A stretch of 64,000 nt of DNA from Myxococcus virescens. Lineage in GTDB: Bacteria; Myxococcota; Myxococcia; Myxococcales; Myxococcaceae. The stretch spans positions 201,293-265,292 of the forward strand of contig NZ_FNAJ01000005.1 in NCBI RefSeq assembly GCF_900101905.1. The letters run 5' to 3'. Both the position numbers and the translations under genes were made by a program. This document shows, piece by piece, positions 37,278 to 46,456 of this stretch; the first letter of the stretch is position 1, and every line of letters starts with the position of its first letter. The notes beneath the pieces are model-generated. The model did not search any database, had not been told where the DNA came from, and worked only from the letters and a program-made list of their open reading frames with translations.

Positions 37278-37976
37278 GTGGCCGAACGTCCCACAGTCCT
37301 GGTCGTCGACGATGATCCTCACCTGAGGGAAATCGTCCGCTTCGCGCTGGAGCAGGGAGGCTTCCGGGTGGATGAGGCCGCCGATGGCCGCGCCGCCCTG
37401 AAGCAGGTCGACCGCGCCCTCCCAGCGCTCATCGTCCTGGACATCATGATGCCGGAGCTGGACGGGCTGGCCGTGTGCCGTGAGGTCCGGCGCAAGCACG
37501 AGCTGCCCATCGTCTTCCTCTCCTCGCGGGATGACGAGGTCGACCGCATCCTGGGCCTGGAGCTGGGCGGCGACGACTACCTCACCAAGCCCTTCAGCCC
37601 GCGCGAGCTCGTGGCGCGCGTGAAGGCGGTGCTCCGGCGCGCACGGCCCGCGCCGGTCCCGGAGGTCGAAGCGCCCGCCGCGCGGATGCAGTCCCGAGGG
37701 CCGCTCCGCATGGACGCGGAGCGCTGGCGCGCGTGGTGGCAGGACACGGAAGTGGTGCTCACGGTGACGGAGTTCCAGCTCCTGGCCACGCTGCTCCGAG
37801 TCCCCGGCAAGGTCTTCACCCGGGATGAGCTGATGAACCGCGTCTACGACGACGTGGTGGTCAGCGACCGGACCATCGACAGCCACGTGCGCCGGGTCCG
37901 GCAGAAGTTCGCGAGCGCGGGCGGAGACGTCATCGAGACGGTGCATGGCCTTGGCTATCGGCTCGCCCTCCCCTGA
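37278..37976 (+). CDS. OmpR-family response regulator
   Basis: 232 residues from a GTG. The receiver has the acidic D11-D13 cluster, phosphoacceptor D55 (VLDIMMPELDG) and K in YLTKPFSP. A winged-helix output domain (VVLTVTEFQLLATLLRVPGKVFTRDELMNRVYDDVVVSDRTIDSHVRRVRQK, given here as the family pattern) ends in VIETVHGLGYRL. It should bind DNA when phosphorylated by the kinase whose gene overlaps its end by 32 bases. The neighbouring CreD-like gene makes a CreB-like role possible but not proven. Confidence 0.9.
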   Translation: MAERPTVLVVDDDPHLREIVRFALEQGGFRVDEAADGRAALKQVDRALPALIVLDIMMPELDGLAVCREVRRKHELPIVFLSSRDDEVDRILGLELGGDDYLTKPFSPRELVARVKAVLRRARPAPVPEVEAPAARMQSRGPLRMDAERWRAWWQDTEVVLTVTEFQLLATLLRVPGKVFTRDELMNRVYDDVVVSDRTIDSHVRRVRQKFASAGGDVIETVHGLGYRLALP

Positions 37977-39585
37977 GCGCCGCGCGCGCCCGCGCTTGTG
38001 GCTGGTGTTCGCCGCCGTGGGCATCGCGGGGTTCGCCCTCACGCTTGCGGGGCTCGCCTTCGTGCGCGTCTACGACAACCAGCTCATCCGCCAGACGGAG
38101 TCGGAGCTGATTGCCCAGGGCGCGGTGGTCGCGGAGGTCTTCCGCGAGCGGATGCGCGCCACCGTGCTAGAGGGCGCATACGGCCGCGAGCGCACCGCGC
38201 CCTGGCCCTTCCCCATTCCCGACGACACGCGCCTGCGCCCCATCCTTCCGTCACTCAGGGCCTCGGATGCATCCCTGCCGCCGGGCGACACGCCTCGGCC
38301 TTCGCGCGTTCCCGCGGAGCCGCTGTCACAGGCGGCCGGACTGCAACTGACGCCGCTGCTCGAACAGGTGCGTGCGGCGACCCTGGCCGGCATCCGCGTG
38401 GTGGACACCGAAGGCGTGGTCGTGGCCAGCAGCAGCCCCGCCCTCCTGTGGACGACGCTGGCGGACCGCACGGAGGTCCAGCGGGCCCTGCGCGGAGAAC
38501 CCGCCAGCGTGCTGCGCCGCCGCGTCGCCGATCCCGAGGACACCCCGCTGGCGTCGCTCAGCCGTGACACCGGCATCCGCGTCACGGTGGCGCTGCCCGT
38601 GCTGGAAGGCGATCGCGTCTGGGGCGCGGTGGTGCTGACACGCACGCCCATGACGTTCGCCAAGGCGACGTACGCGGACCGGTGGAACCTCACGGCCACC
38701 GGCTTCGTGTTGCTCGGCGCGGTGGCGCTGATGTCGCTGGCCGCCGCCGCGCTGGTGGGCCGGCCGGTGCGCGCGCTGGTGAAGCAGACGCGCGCCATCG
38801 CCATGAGCGACCCTTCGGGCTTCGAGCCCATGGCGCGCCCCGTGGTGGCCGAGCTGGCCGAGCTCTCCGAGTCCCTGGCCGGCATGGCCACCGCGTTGCG
38901 AGACAGGAACCAGTACATCCGCTCCTTCGCGGCCAACGTGTCACACGAGTTCAAGACGCCGCTGGCCTCCATCCAAGGCGCTGTGGAGCTGCTGCGCGAC
39001 AGCGCCGACGCGATGTCCCCCGAGCAGCGCGCGCGGTTCCTCGCCAACGTGGACGCGGATGCCCGCAGGCTCACCCGACTGGTGCAGCGCCTGCTGGAGC
39101 TGGCCCGGGCGGACTCCATGACGGCCACGCCCGCGCAGGTGGAGCTGGGCCCGCTGTTGGAGGGGCTCGCCCTCCGCGCCCGCGCTGACGGTGCCACGGA
39201 CATCCATGTGACGGCACCACCCACGGGCCTGAAGGTGAGCCTCCCGCAGGAGGTGCTCGACGACGTGCTGTGGCAGCTCGTCACCAATGCCCGCCAGCAC
39301 GGTGGCGACACCGTCCGCGTGGACCTGTCGGTGGAGCAGGCCCCGGAGGCGGACCTCGTGCGCGTGGTGGTGAAGGACCGAGGCAAGGGCATCTCCGAGT
39401 CCAACCGTGCGCGCATCTTCGACGCCTTCTTCACCACCGCCCGCGAGCGAGGCGGCACGGGCCTGGGCCTGACGATTGCCCAGTCCATGCTGCGCGCCTT
39501 CCACGCGAGGTTGGAGCTGCTTCCTTCCGACACGGGCACCACCTTCGCGGTGGTGGCGCCCGTGCCCCGGCTTCAACGGAAGTAG
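37945..39585 (+). CDS. Sensor histidine kinase (CreC-like context)
   Basis: 546 residues. Two membrane segments (about 20-42 and 250-270) enclose a roughly 200-residue periplasmic sensor with a Cache/PAS-like end (GIRVVDTEGVVVASSSP). HAMP-like sequence, then HisKA with H334 (VSHEFKTPLASIQGAVELL), then HATPase_c (LVTNARQHGGD, VKDRGKGIS, GGTGLGLTIA) follow. All kinase motifs are intact. It is translated with the response regulator. It converges, with 13 bases of overlap, on the operon for a CreD-like membrane protein, so the pair may resemble the CreBC envelope-stress system. Confidence 0.88.
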   Translation: MALAIGSPSPERRARPRLWLVFAAVGIAGFALTLAGLAFVRVYDNQLIRQTESELIAQGAVVAEVFRERMRATVLEGAYGRERTAPWPFPIPDDTRLRPILPSLRASDASLPPGDTPRPSRVPAEPLSQAAGLQLTPLLEQVRAATLAGIRVVDTEGVVVASSSPALLWTTLADRTEVQRALRGEPASVLRRRVADPEDTPLASLSRDTGIRVTVALPVLEGDRVWGAVVLTRTPMTFAKATYADRWNLTATGFVLLGAVALMSLAAAALVGRPVRALVKQTRAIAMSDPSGFEPMARPVVAELAELSESLAGMATALRDRNQYIRSFAANVSHEFKTPLASIQGAVELLRDSADAMSPEQRARFLANVDADARRLTRLVQRLLELARADSMTATPAQVELGPLLEGLALRARADGATDIHVTAPPTGLKVSLPQEVLDDVLWQLVTNARQHGGDTVRVDLSVEQAPEADLVRVVVKDRGKGISESNRARIFDAFFTTARERGGTGLGLTIAQSMLRAFHARLELLPSDTGTTFAVVAPVPRLQRK

Positions 39586-40751
39586 CTGTCGGAGATGTCC
39601 ACGGAGTAGCCCAGCTCCAGCGTGGGCGAGGACGCGGCCACCAGGAACTGGCGGAAGTGCAGCGCCTTTCCGGGCAGGCCCGACGCCCCCGCGGCCACGG
39701 CTTCCGTCGACTCGTACTGCTCCAGGCTGCCGCCCTCGCGGCGGTAGTTGAACACCGCGGGGAAGTGCGCGCGTGCGCGGAGCTCCGCCACCGGCCAGGA
39801 GACTCGCGGCAACGCCAGCTTCAACCGGCCGGAGAGGTGGAACACGCCCAGCTCTCGCGACAGCACCACCTCCAGCGTCCCGCCCGTCTCTCCCAGCCGC
39901 GCCGGAGCGGCCTTCAACGCCAGGGTGCCGTTCTCCGACTCCACGGGGACGGGAATGGCATTCAGGGTGACGCGCTCCAGCCGGTGTCCTTCCGGCAGCA
40001 CCAGCTCCAGCGGCTGCTCGCGATCCAGGCTCAGCGCGTAGCTGACGCGCAGCGTGGCTCGGCCTTCCAGCGTGGACACCCAGGACGCGGTGGCCTCGGT
40101 GATGCGCGGCTCCAGCGGCGGGCGCACCTGCTGCTTCTGGCTTTGTGCCACCCGAGCCACCGCCGCGCGCCAGCCCACGCGCAGCATGCCTTGCACCGGA
40201 TACACGGCGTGGGACTCGCCTCCCATCGAAGCCAGCGGCTCAGTGAGCGTGAAGACGGACGTGTCCGCCTCCAGCGCCAGCGGCACCGGGGACGCGTGGG
40301 GCCCGAAGCGCAGCTGGGCCCGGCGCTCCGGCCCCGCTCCGGGCGAGCGGATGGAGACGCCCACGTCGAAGACGTAGCGCCCGGCCTTCCGCGTGAGCAG
40401 GCAGAGGTACCCGTCGACGACGCCCACGGTGCCTTCCTCCAACGAGGGCAACGTGGCCGGGTACGTGTCCGCGTCGAGTTGGAGCAGGCGCACCTGCGTC
40501 CAGCGTCCGTCCGCGAGCACCTCCACGTCGAAGTGTCCGTCCACGAAGAGGGCATCCGCCGTGAGCCGGCCCTTGAGCTGGCTCTTCACCAGGGCCTCCA
40601 TCGGAGGTGCTTCAGCGGGAGCCGCCTGGCGCTGCGCGTAGAGGGGAATCAACTCCTGAAGCGGCACGGTGGCGGTGCCGGAGGGAGACCTGGCGGCCGA
40701 GCCATCGGCCGTGGTCAGCAGGAGTCCAACGAAGAGCGGTACGGTCCACAT
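39573..40751 (-). CDS. Secreted protein paired with the CreD-like gene
   Basis: 392 residues from the ATG at 40751 (MWTVPLFVGLLLTTADGSA, a signal peptide). The mature part is beta-rich throughout, with repeated strand patterns such as FDVGVSIRSPG, VSYALSLDREQPLELVLP and LEVVLSRELGVFHLSGRL. There are no cysteines that suggest heme or disulphides. It starts 7 bases after the CreD-like gene, so the two are co-expressed, and it likely sits in the periplasm next to that protein's large periplasmic domain. I do not recognise a named family. Confidence 0.7.
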   Translation of the reverse strand: MWTVPLFVGLLLTTADGSAARSPSGTATVPLQELIPLYAQRQAAPAEAPPMEALVKSQLKGRLTADALFVDGHFDVEVLADGRWTQVRLLQLDADTYPATLPSLEEGTVGVVDGYLCLLTRKAGRYVFDVGVSIRSPGAGPERRAQLRFGPHASPVPLALEADTSVFTLTEPLASMGGESHAVYPVQGMLRVGWRAAVARVAQSQKQQVRPPLEPRITEATASWVSTLEGRATLRVSYALSLDREQPLELVLPEGHRLERVTLNAIPVPVESENGTLALKAAPARLGETGGTLEVVLSRELGVFHLSGRLKLALPRVSWPVAELRARAHFPAVFNYRREGGSLEQYESTEAVAAGASGLPGKALHFRQFLVAASSPTLELGYSVDISDSYFR

Positions 40752-40758
40752 GGCGGAA

Positions 40759-42084
40759 TCAGCTCGCTTCCGGGGTGACAGGGGTGGAGGCAGCGGGAGC
40801 CACGGCGGCGCGCGGAGGCTCACCGGGCAGGGACAAGTCGGAGAGGAAGGCCCGCACACCAGCGCGGGTGGAGAGCACCATCAGCCCCAGCAGCGCGGCG
40901 AGGATCTCCAGCGTGTAGATGAGGCCGGTGTAGCCCTGGAGGATGACGGCGCCGGTGGGGACCACCAGCGTGGCGCCCCACAGCCCCGCGAGCACGGACG
41001 TCCGTTCCTTCGGGAAGAGCCAGCGGACGTACACCACCACCGCCGCGCCCAGGCCCACCGCGCAGAGGGCGTAGGCGGCGTAGAAGTTCATGAAGGCCGC
41101 CAGGTACGCCAGCAGCACGAAGAAGAAGCCGTACACGGACGCCAGCAGGTACGTCTCGTGGAGCGCGAGCGAACGGCGGTGGCGCAACCCCAGGGCCGCG
41201 AGCAGCGCGAGCAGCCCCAGGAAGGGAACCCAGGCCCGGGTCGCCATCGTGCCCACCAGCGCGTCGAACGTCTTCTCCGACGGGAGGATGACGCCCAGGT
41301 TCACTCCCGACTCCAGCGACTGGAAGGCCCAATCCAGCGTCACCGCGTCGGCCGTGGTGTTCACCGACGACGCGGCCAGCACACCCGACGGGTAGTCGTA
41401 GTTCTCTCCTCCTTCGACGGCGACGTGGACGCGCACGTCCCGCGCGGGAAGCGCTGGATCCAGGCGGTACACGAATGAGTTCAGCCCCCGGGCGCGGTAG
41501 CGGATGGTGAAGCGGGACGTGGCGCCCTTGGCGATGCGGCCCGTCCACACCAGCCGGTTGCCGGACTCGCCCAGGTCCAGGCTGGACTCCGTGCCGTCGA
41601 CCAGGAACTGGAGCTCCGACAGCAGCACCTGCGACTTGTCCATCTCCATGGGGAAGATGAACGCCACGTCGATGTCGGTGCTCTCGCGGTTGACCACCGC
41701 GTAGTCGGCGTTGAGGGTGAAGTCGAAGCCGGAGAAGTAGCGCAGCCCGCGCTTGCGGTAGTTCATCTTCGCCTGCACCTCGACGTGCTGGCGGTCGAAG
41801 GGCAGCGGCTTCAGCTCGGTGAAGATGGTGCCGCTGTGCACGTAGCGCAGGGACGGCGCGGGCTGGGTGACGGGCGCGCCCCAGCGGTCCTCCACCCCGG
41901 CGGCCAGCTCCGAGTTGGCGAAGTCCGTCCGGTCCGCCACCTGCCCGGCGATGACGGCCGTGGCGAAGACGACGATGACCAGACTGCCAAAGACGTGGTG
42001 GGCCACGAGCCAGCGCAGGGCCCGGCGAAGGGCGCCTTCGGGCGCTCGCGGCGGACGGGGAGGCAGCGGAGGAGGTGCGTTCAT
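40759..42084 (-). CDS. CreD-like inner membrane protein
   Basis: 441 residues from the ATG at 42084. One N-terminal membrane segment (VFGSLVIVVFATAVIAG) is followed by a large extracytoplasmic domain (about 55-265: FDRQHVEVQAKMNYRKRGLRYFSGFDFTL, MEMDKSQVLLSELQFLVDG). A C-terminal cluster of about six membrane helices (LHETYLLASVYGFFFVLLAYL, YAAYALCAVGLGAAVVVYV, GYTGLIYTLEILAALLGLMVL) completes it. Topology and C-terminal helices resemble CreD, the envelope protein controlled by CreBC. Sequence similarity is only partial, so I avoid the symbol. It is divergent from the DUF4123 pair. Confidence 0.65.
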   Translation of the reverse strand: MNAPPPLPPRPPRAPEGALRRALRWLVAHHVFGSLVIVVFATAVIAGQVADRTDFANSELAAGVEDRWGAPVTQPAPSLRYVHSGTIFTELKPLPFDRQHVEVQAKMNYRKRGLRYFSGFDFTLNADYAVVNRESTDIDVAFIFPMEMDKSQVLLSELQFLVDGTESSLDLGESGNRLVWTGRIAKGATSRFTIRYRARGLNSFVYRLDPALPARDVRVHVAVEGGENYDYPSGVLAASSVNTTADAVTLDWAFQSLESGVNLGVILPSEKTFDALVGTMATRAWVPFLGLLALLAALGLRHRRSLALHETYLLASVYGFFFVLLAYLAAFMNFYAAYALCAVGLGAAVVVYVRWLFPKERTSVLAGLWGATLVVPTGAVILQGYTGLIYTLEILAALLGLMVLSTRAGVRAFLSDLSLPGEPPRAAVAPAASTPVTPEAS

Positions 42085-42260
42085 GGGCGCAGGATCTCCG
42101 CCCCCCGTGCAACGGTGATGGCCCCCTTGTGCGGCTGCCGAGGAATGTTCGTGCAGATTTCGTGCAGGCCGGGATGCAGCTTCACCCTGCCCCGGATACA
42201 CTCTGCGTCCATTCCGCGTCCTGGACGCGGCCCCTTCCCTGAAGCCCCGACAAGGTCGTC

Positions 42261-42782
42261 ATGTCCGTCCCTGGAATCGGCTTCCCTGGCCCCTGGCGGC
42301 TCCGCTCTGGAGCCGAAGAATACGAACTGCGCGTCATGCGAGCCGTGACGGCCCTCGACGAGCGGGAGTGCGTCCCGGCCGAGCACATCACCTGGCAGCT
42401 CGACCATTGGCTGACCTCCGCCCGCAGGCCCTTGCTGGAGATGTACGAGGCCTTGGGCGGCATCCTTCCGTGGAACGCCAGCTCGCTGGACCGCGCCCGG
42501 CAGGACGCCCGCGTGCGAGACCGGCTGGTGCAGGCGCTGGAGCGCCGTGAGCTGGTGGCTCTGCGCGTGCAGCGCCGCGCCGCCGCCTGGGCGTGGCCGG
42601 AACCGGCCCTGCCGCCCCCCCGGCCCGAGCCCGAGGTCCTCCCCCTGGCGCGCCCGCCCGTGGAGGTCTTCACCCTCTTCCCCGACCCGGCACGGCAGGC
42701 CGAAGCCCTGCGCCAGGCCGCGGCGGCGGGTGTGCCGTTCTGCGAGGAGTGTGAAAAGCAGAAGCAACGGGCCGCGGCGTGA
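42261..42782 (+). CDS. Protein of unknown function paired with the DUF4123 gene
   Basis: 173 residues, soluble. The N-terminal half is helical (YELRVMRAVTALDERECVPAEHI, HWLTSARRPLLEMYEALGG). A Pro-rich linker (about 110-135) leads to a short C-terminal part with PFCEECEKQKQ, a C-x2-C that may bind a metal. It overlaps the next gene by four bases (GTGA), so the two proteins are made together and may interact. Confidence 0.68.
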   Translation: MSVPGIGFPGPWRLRSGAEEYELRVMRAVTALDERECVPAEHITWQLDHWLTSARRPLLEMYEALGGILPWNASSLDRARQDARVRDRLVQALERRELVALRVQRRAAAWAWPEPALPPPRPEPEVLPLARPPVEVFTLFPDPARQAEALRQAAAAGVPFCEECEKQKQRAAA

Positions 42783-43348
42783 GCGCACCGGTCCCCCAGC
42801 TCCCGGGCCTGTTGCAGTGGATACGGCAGGCCACGGAGGAAGCGCCCACGTCGGCGCTCTACGCCATCCTGGACGGGGCGCGGGCCCCCAACATCCACCG
42901 GCTGGTGCTCACCTGCGGCCTGACGCAGAGCTGCCTCTATGCGGGGAAGCTGCCGCCGGAGTTGGTGGAGGTGGCGCCCTACCTGGTGCAACTGCGGCCC
43001 GGAGCGCCCGCCACGGAGCAACTGCTCGCCGCGGGCTGGGGCAAGAGCTGGGGCATCTTCGTGCAGAGCCCGGCCCACCCGGACGCGCTGCGGCGGCACC
43101 TTCGGCGCTTCCTCAAGGTCAAGGACGCCAACGGCAAGCCGCTGGTGTTCCGCTACTACGACCCGCGCGTGCTGCGCGTCTACCTGCCCACGTGTACGGA
43201 CGACGAGTTGGACTTCCTCTTCGGCCCCATCGAGCAGTTCTTCGCTGAGTCCGAGGACGGCGGCAGCATGCTCGCCTACGCGCGCCGTCCCGAAGAGGCG
43301 CCCCTGGACGCGCCGCCGCTGTCCATCCTCCCGACGCCGCTCATGTAG
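42779..43348 (+). CDS. DUF4123 protein (type VI secretion adaptor family)
   Basis: 189 residues from a GTG overlapping the preceding stop. ALYAILDGARAPNIHRLV at the start, LVQLRPGAPATEQLL, and GKPLVFRYYDPRVLRVYLPTC with a Phe-rich helix (LDFLFGPIEQFFAES) are the DUF4123 pattern. Proteins of this family act as chaperones that load toxic effectors onto VgrG spikes. No vgrG, PAAR or effector gene is nearby, so the client must be encoded elsewhere or be the partner gene product. A hairpin follows the stop. Confidence 0.78.
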   Translation: MSAPVPQLPGLLQWIRQATEEAPTSALYAILDGARAPNIHRLVLTCGLTQSCLYAGKLPPELVEVAPYLVQLRPGAPATEQLLAAGWGKSWGIFVQSPAHPDALRRHLRRFLKVKDANGKPLVFRYYDPRVLRVYLPTCTDDELDFLFGPIEQFFAESEDGGSMLAYARRPEEAPLDAPPLSILPTPLM

Positions 43349-43366
43349 CGGCCTCGGCCCCTCCCT

Positions 43367-43394
43367 GGGGCGCACCGTTGAATCGATGCGCCCC
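43367..43394. terminator. Bidirectional hairpin
   Basis: Arms ggggcgca (43367-43374) and tgcgcccc (43387-43394) with a 12-base loop, in the 63-base gap between the convergent DUF4123 gene and the lipoprotein gene. Confidence 0.55.
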
Positions 43395-43411
43395 GGTCGG
43401 GCCTCCCCGCG

Positions 43412-45187
43412 TCAGTGCGCGGAGAGCAGGGGCCGGTCGAACGCGCGCGCCAGGCAGGCCTGGTTCGCCACGCTGTCCAGGTTCGTGTTGCGCATCTGGA
43501 TTTCGTAGAACGGGCGGCTCAGCGACGTCACGACGGGGTCCTGCACCCAGAAGGCCGTGGAAGGACTGGCCATGCCCGTGGCGAGGAACGGCGAAAGCGC
43601 GCCGTACTCGTCGATGTGCGTGAACTCGGTGCGCGTTTCGCGGCCGTGGCAGCCGTTGCAGGTGTTGCGCGAGAAGACGTGACGGGCGTCGTTGACGGAG
43701 ATGCCCGACGCACGCCAGTACGAGTCCGTCGGCGACGAAATCCACGGGAACGCGCCGAGGAACGGCGTGCTCGACGTGGGGTACGCCGGCGGCACGGTGT
43801 AGCTGTTGGCCAGGATGGCGGGCGTGTTCGCGTTGATGAAGTCACGCAGCACCGTCGTGTTGTTGTGCGAATCGCCCGGCGTCAGCACCGTCGGCTGGCC
43901 CTGCAAGCGGTTCACCGAGGGACCCGAGCCCATCAGGTGAAACTCGCGCAGCTCCCACGGGTAGCGCAGCCACTCCTCGTTGGTGCGGATCTGGTTGATG
44001 GCGCTGCCGTTCGGCTTGCGGGGCGCGGCGTTGCGCACCACCACCTGCTGCGTGAGGCTCGTCAGCGCCGCATTGTACGCCGCGCTGCCCAGAATCATGG
44101 ACGGCGCCGACAGGTTCAGCCACCCCTGCGCCCAGGTGCGGACCGCGTCACAGCTGGCGTGCGGGACGCCGTACTCGAAGATGACCAGGAAGGGCCGCAC
44201 GCCACAGGTCCCGCTCGAACGATCCACCGCGGCGAAGACGAAGCGCAGCTCTCCCGCGTTACCAGAAGCGTAGGCGGATGGCCCCGCGCTGGCGCCCAGG
44301 TCCAGGCGGTTGACGATGGCCACCAGCTTGAACGGCGACCGTGCCAGCTCCAGCGCGCCGCTCGAGCGCGGCCACGGCGTGAGGATGCGCGCGGTCATCG
44401 CCGGGCGCGCCGGCACCGTCCAGCCGTTGATGTTCTGGTTCACGGTCCACTGACGCAGCCAGTGCTCCGTCAGGTTTGCTGGCGACACGTACGAGCTCGC
44501 CATCTCCCGCATCAGGTGGTTGAACGTCCATACACCATTCGGGTTGCCGGCGTTCGTGCACGGGTCATACGTGCGCGTCGGATCATTGACCACGTTGGGG
44601 TGGGTGATGATGAGCGAGTTCTCCGGCTTCACCGCGTGGGAGATACCCGCGGGGAAGATGGGGATGGGGACACCCGGCCGGAAGATGTCGGGCGACAGCG
44701 GCGTGAGGGCGCGCTCGGAGACACGGACGCGGTTGTCGAAGGTCGCGACCGTCAGCGGCGTCTGGGGATTGCGCGCCTGGAACTCGCGAATGCGGTCCTG
44801 CGTGGCGCGGTGGGTGACGAAGTCCACGTCGCCAATGGCGGAGAACACGCCGTCACCGGCCTGCTCGTCACCATTGAGGCCCTGGTCGTTCAGCACGAGC
44901 GCCTGCCCCGAGTCCGACACCACGGGAACCTGCTGATGCACCTGCCCCTGCGCGAGCTTCGCGCGAATGAGGCTGCGCGTCTTCGACGTCAGCTCGCCGT
45001 CGAGCGCGATGGCATCCATCGAATCGAGGATGGGCGCGGCGCCCGTCTGCGCCTGCTCCTGCGCCGCGGCCACCGGCTCCTCCGAAGGGAGGGATTCGGA
45101 GCCACCACACCCTGCGAGCAGGGATGCGGCGACGACGCCAGACCAGGCGCGCAACACGCCTGGAAACTTCTTGGAGGACTGCTTCAT
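43412..45187 (-). CDS. Large lipoprotein with a single CxxCH motif
   Basis: 591 residues from the ATG at 45187, with GAGGAG upstream. The signal peptide ends in a lipobox (SLLAGC). The mature protein is mostly beta/coil without a recognised enzyme domain; near the C-terminus it has C510-x2-C513-H514 (NTCNGCHGRE), the covalent heme c attachment motif, followed by FLATGMASPSTAF. A distal methionine is therefore possible. It might be an envelope monoheme cytochrome. Similar proteins occur in several copies in myxobacteria, to my knowledge without assigned roles. It lies 226 bases downstream of cysteine synthase. Confidence 0.75.
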   Translation of the reverse strand: MKQSSKKFPGVLRAWSGVVAASLLAGCGGSESLPSEEPVAAAQEQAQTGAAPILDSMDAIALDGELTSKTRSLIRAKLAQGQVHQQVPVVSDSGQALVLNDQGLNGDEQAGDGVFSAIGDVDFVTHRATQDRIREFQARNPQTPLTVATFDNRVRVSERALTPLSPDIFRPGVPIPIFPAGISHAVKPENSLIITHPNVVNDPTRTYDPCTNAGNPNGVWTFNHLMREMASSYVSPANLTEHWLRQWTVNQNINGWTVPARPAMTARILTPWPRSSGALELARSPFKLVAIVNRLDLGASAGPSAYASGNAGELRFVFAAVDRSSGTCGVRPFLVIFEYGVPHASCDAVRTWAQGWLNLSAPSMILGSAAYNAALTSLTQQVVVRNAAPRKPNGSAINQIRTNEEWLRYPWELREFHLMGSGPSVNRLQGQPTVLTPGDSHNNTTVLRDFINANTPAILANSYTVPPAYPTSSTPFLGAFPWISSPTDSYWRASGISVNDARHVFSRNTCNGCHGRETRTEFTHIDEYGALSPFLATGMASPSTAFWVQDPVVTSLSRPFYEIQMRNTNLDSVANQACLARAFDRPLLSAH

Positions 45188-45301
45188 GGGGGACTCCTCG
45201 CGGGTAGACTGCAAGCGCGGCCTTGTGCACCCCGCAGGCCAGAGTCCCCTTTCAATGCCTTCAAGCGCGGCGCGTGCGCCACCGCGGGCGGCAATGACAA
45301 A

Positions 45302-45317
45302 TCACGCCACAGCGTGA
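45302..45317 (-). terminator. Small hairpin between cysteine synthase and the lipoprotein gene
   Basis: On the minus strand TCACGC-TGTG-GCGTGA is followed by TTTGTCATT, which looks like a short intrinsic terminator about 100 bases after the cysteine synthase stop. Confidence 0.4.
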
Positions 45318-45413
45318 CTCGTCCTGTAACAGCAGACGTCACAGACTCGAGGGAGAGTCATTGCAGTCCCAGGGTGTTGAATTGCAGCACGACCACCCGA
45401 GTCCCCCGCACTG

Positions 45414-46406
45414 TCAATCCACGGAAAGCGGCCGGACCTCCAGCTGCTTGGACGCGAGGAACTCCGGGTTGAACACCTTCGACGCGTAGCGGCTGCCGTG
45501 GTCGCACAGGAAGGTGACGATGCGCAGCCCCTCGCCTCGGTGACGTCGCGCCAGCTCCCACGCGGCGCGCACGTTGAGGGCCGCCGATGTGCCCACCACC
45601 AGCGCGTCCTCGCGCGCCAGGTGGTAGAGCATCTCCACCATCTCCTGGTCCCCCAGGCGCATGGCCTCGTCCACCTGGGCCCGGCGGAAGTTCTCCGTGA
45701 GGCGCATGATGCCAATGCCCTCGGTGATGGAAGAACCGGGCCCTTCCATGCGCCCTTCGCGCACGTAGGTGAAGAGGCCCGAGCCCGGCGGGTCCACCAA
45801 CACCACGCGCACGGCGGGGTTCTTCTCCTTCAGGTAACGGCTGACGCCGCCCATCGTCCCGCCGCTGCCCACGGACGCCACCAGCACGTCCACGCGGCCC
45901 TCGCACTGCTCCCAGATTTCGGGGCCCGTCGTCTCGTAATGGTAGTCGCCGTTGGCCGGGTTCTCGAACTGGTTCGCCCAGAAGCCGCCCTGCGCTTCCG
46001 CCAGCACACGGGCCTGGTGGAAGAAATGGTTCGGATTGGCGAAGGGCACCGCAGGGACCTTTCGGACCTCCACGCCCATGGCCTCCAGCAGCTCGTACTT
46101 CTCGCGGGCCTGGTTGTCCGGCATGGTGACGACCACGCGGTACCCGCGCTCGCGGCCCAAGAGCCCCAGGCCGATGCCGGTGTTGCCCGCGGTGCCCTCG
46201 AAGATGGCGCCGCCCGGCTTCAGGAGGCCCTGCGCCTCCGCGCGCTGAATCATCCCCTTCGCGGCGCGGTCCTTGATGCTGCCGCCGGGATTCATGAACT
46301 CGGCCTTCGCGAGGATTTCACACCCCGTCTGCCGGCTCAGCGAGCCGATGCGCAGCAGCGGGGTGTTTCCGACGGAGTCCCAGAGCGTTCCAATGCGAGG
46401 CGCCAT
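45414..46406 (-). CDS. cysK: Cysteine synthase
   Basis: 330 residues. The PLP lysine is K45 in NPGGSIKDRAA. The substrate loop GTAGNTGIGLGL, the phosphate-binding SVGSGGTMGGVSRYL and the GTSAALNVRAA strand are all intact, as in O-acetylserine sulphhydrylases. It makes cysteine from O-acetylserine and sulphide. A cystathionine beta-synthase role is an alternative, but there is no heme or CBS domain. It starts 50 bases after the last gene of the export operon and may be read with it. Confidence 0.9.
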   Translation of the reverse strand: MAPRIGTLWDSVGNTPLLRIGSLSRQTGCEILAKAEFMNPGGSIKDRAAKGMIQRAEAQGLLKPGGAIFEGTAGNTGIGLGLLGRERGYRVVVTMPDNQAREKYELLEAMGVEVRKVPAVPFANPNHFFHQARVLAEAQGGFWANQFENPANGDYHYETTGPEIWEQCEGRVDVLVASVGSGGTMGGVSRYLKEKNPAVRVVLVDPPGSGLFTYVREGRMEGPGSSITEGIGIMRLTENFRRAQVDEAMRLGDQEMVEMLYHLAREDALVVGTSAALNVRAAWELARRHRGEGLRIVTFLCDHGSRYASKVFNPEFLASKQLEVRPLSVD

Positions 46407-46456
46407 GGGCTGTGCTTAACGCGAAGGGTGGCGCCCGTCACCGGGAACCACCGCCC

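Noticed and set aside
43415..45472. A 685-codon plus-strand frame opposite the CxxCH lipoprotein
   Set aside because: The minus strand has a lipobox signal peptide, a ribosome-binding site and a heme motif; the plus frame is Arg/Val/His-rich shadow.
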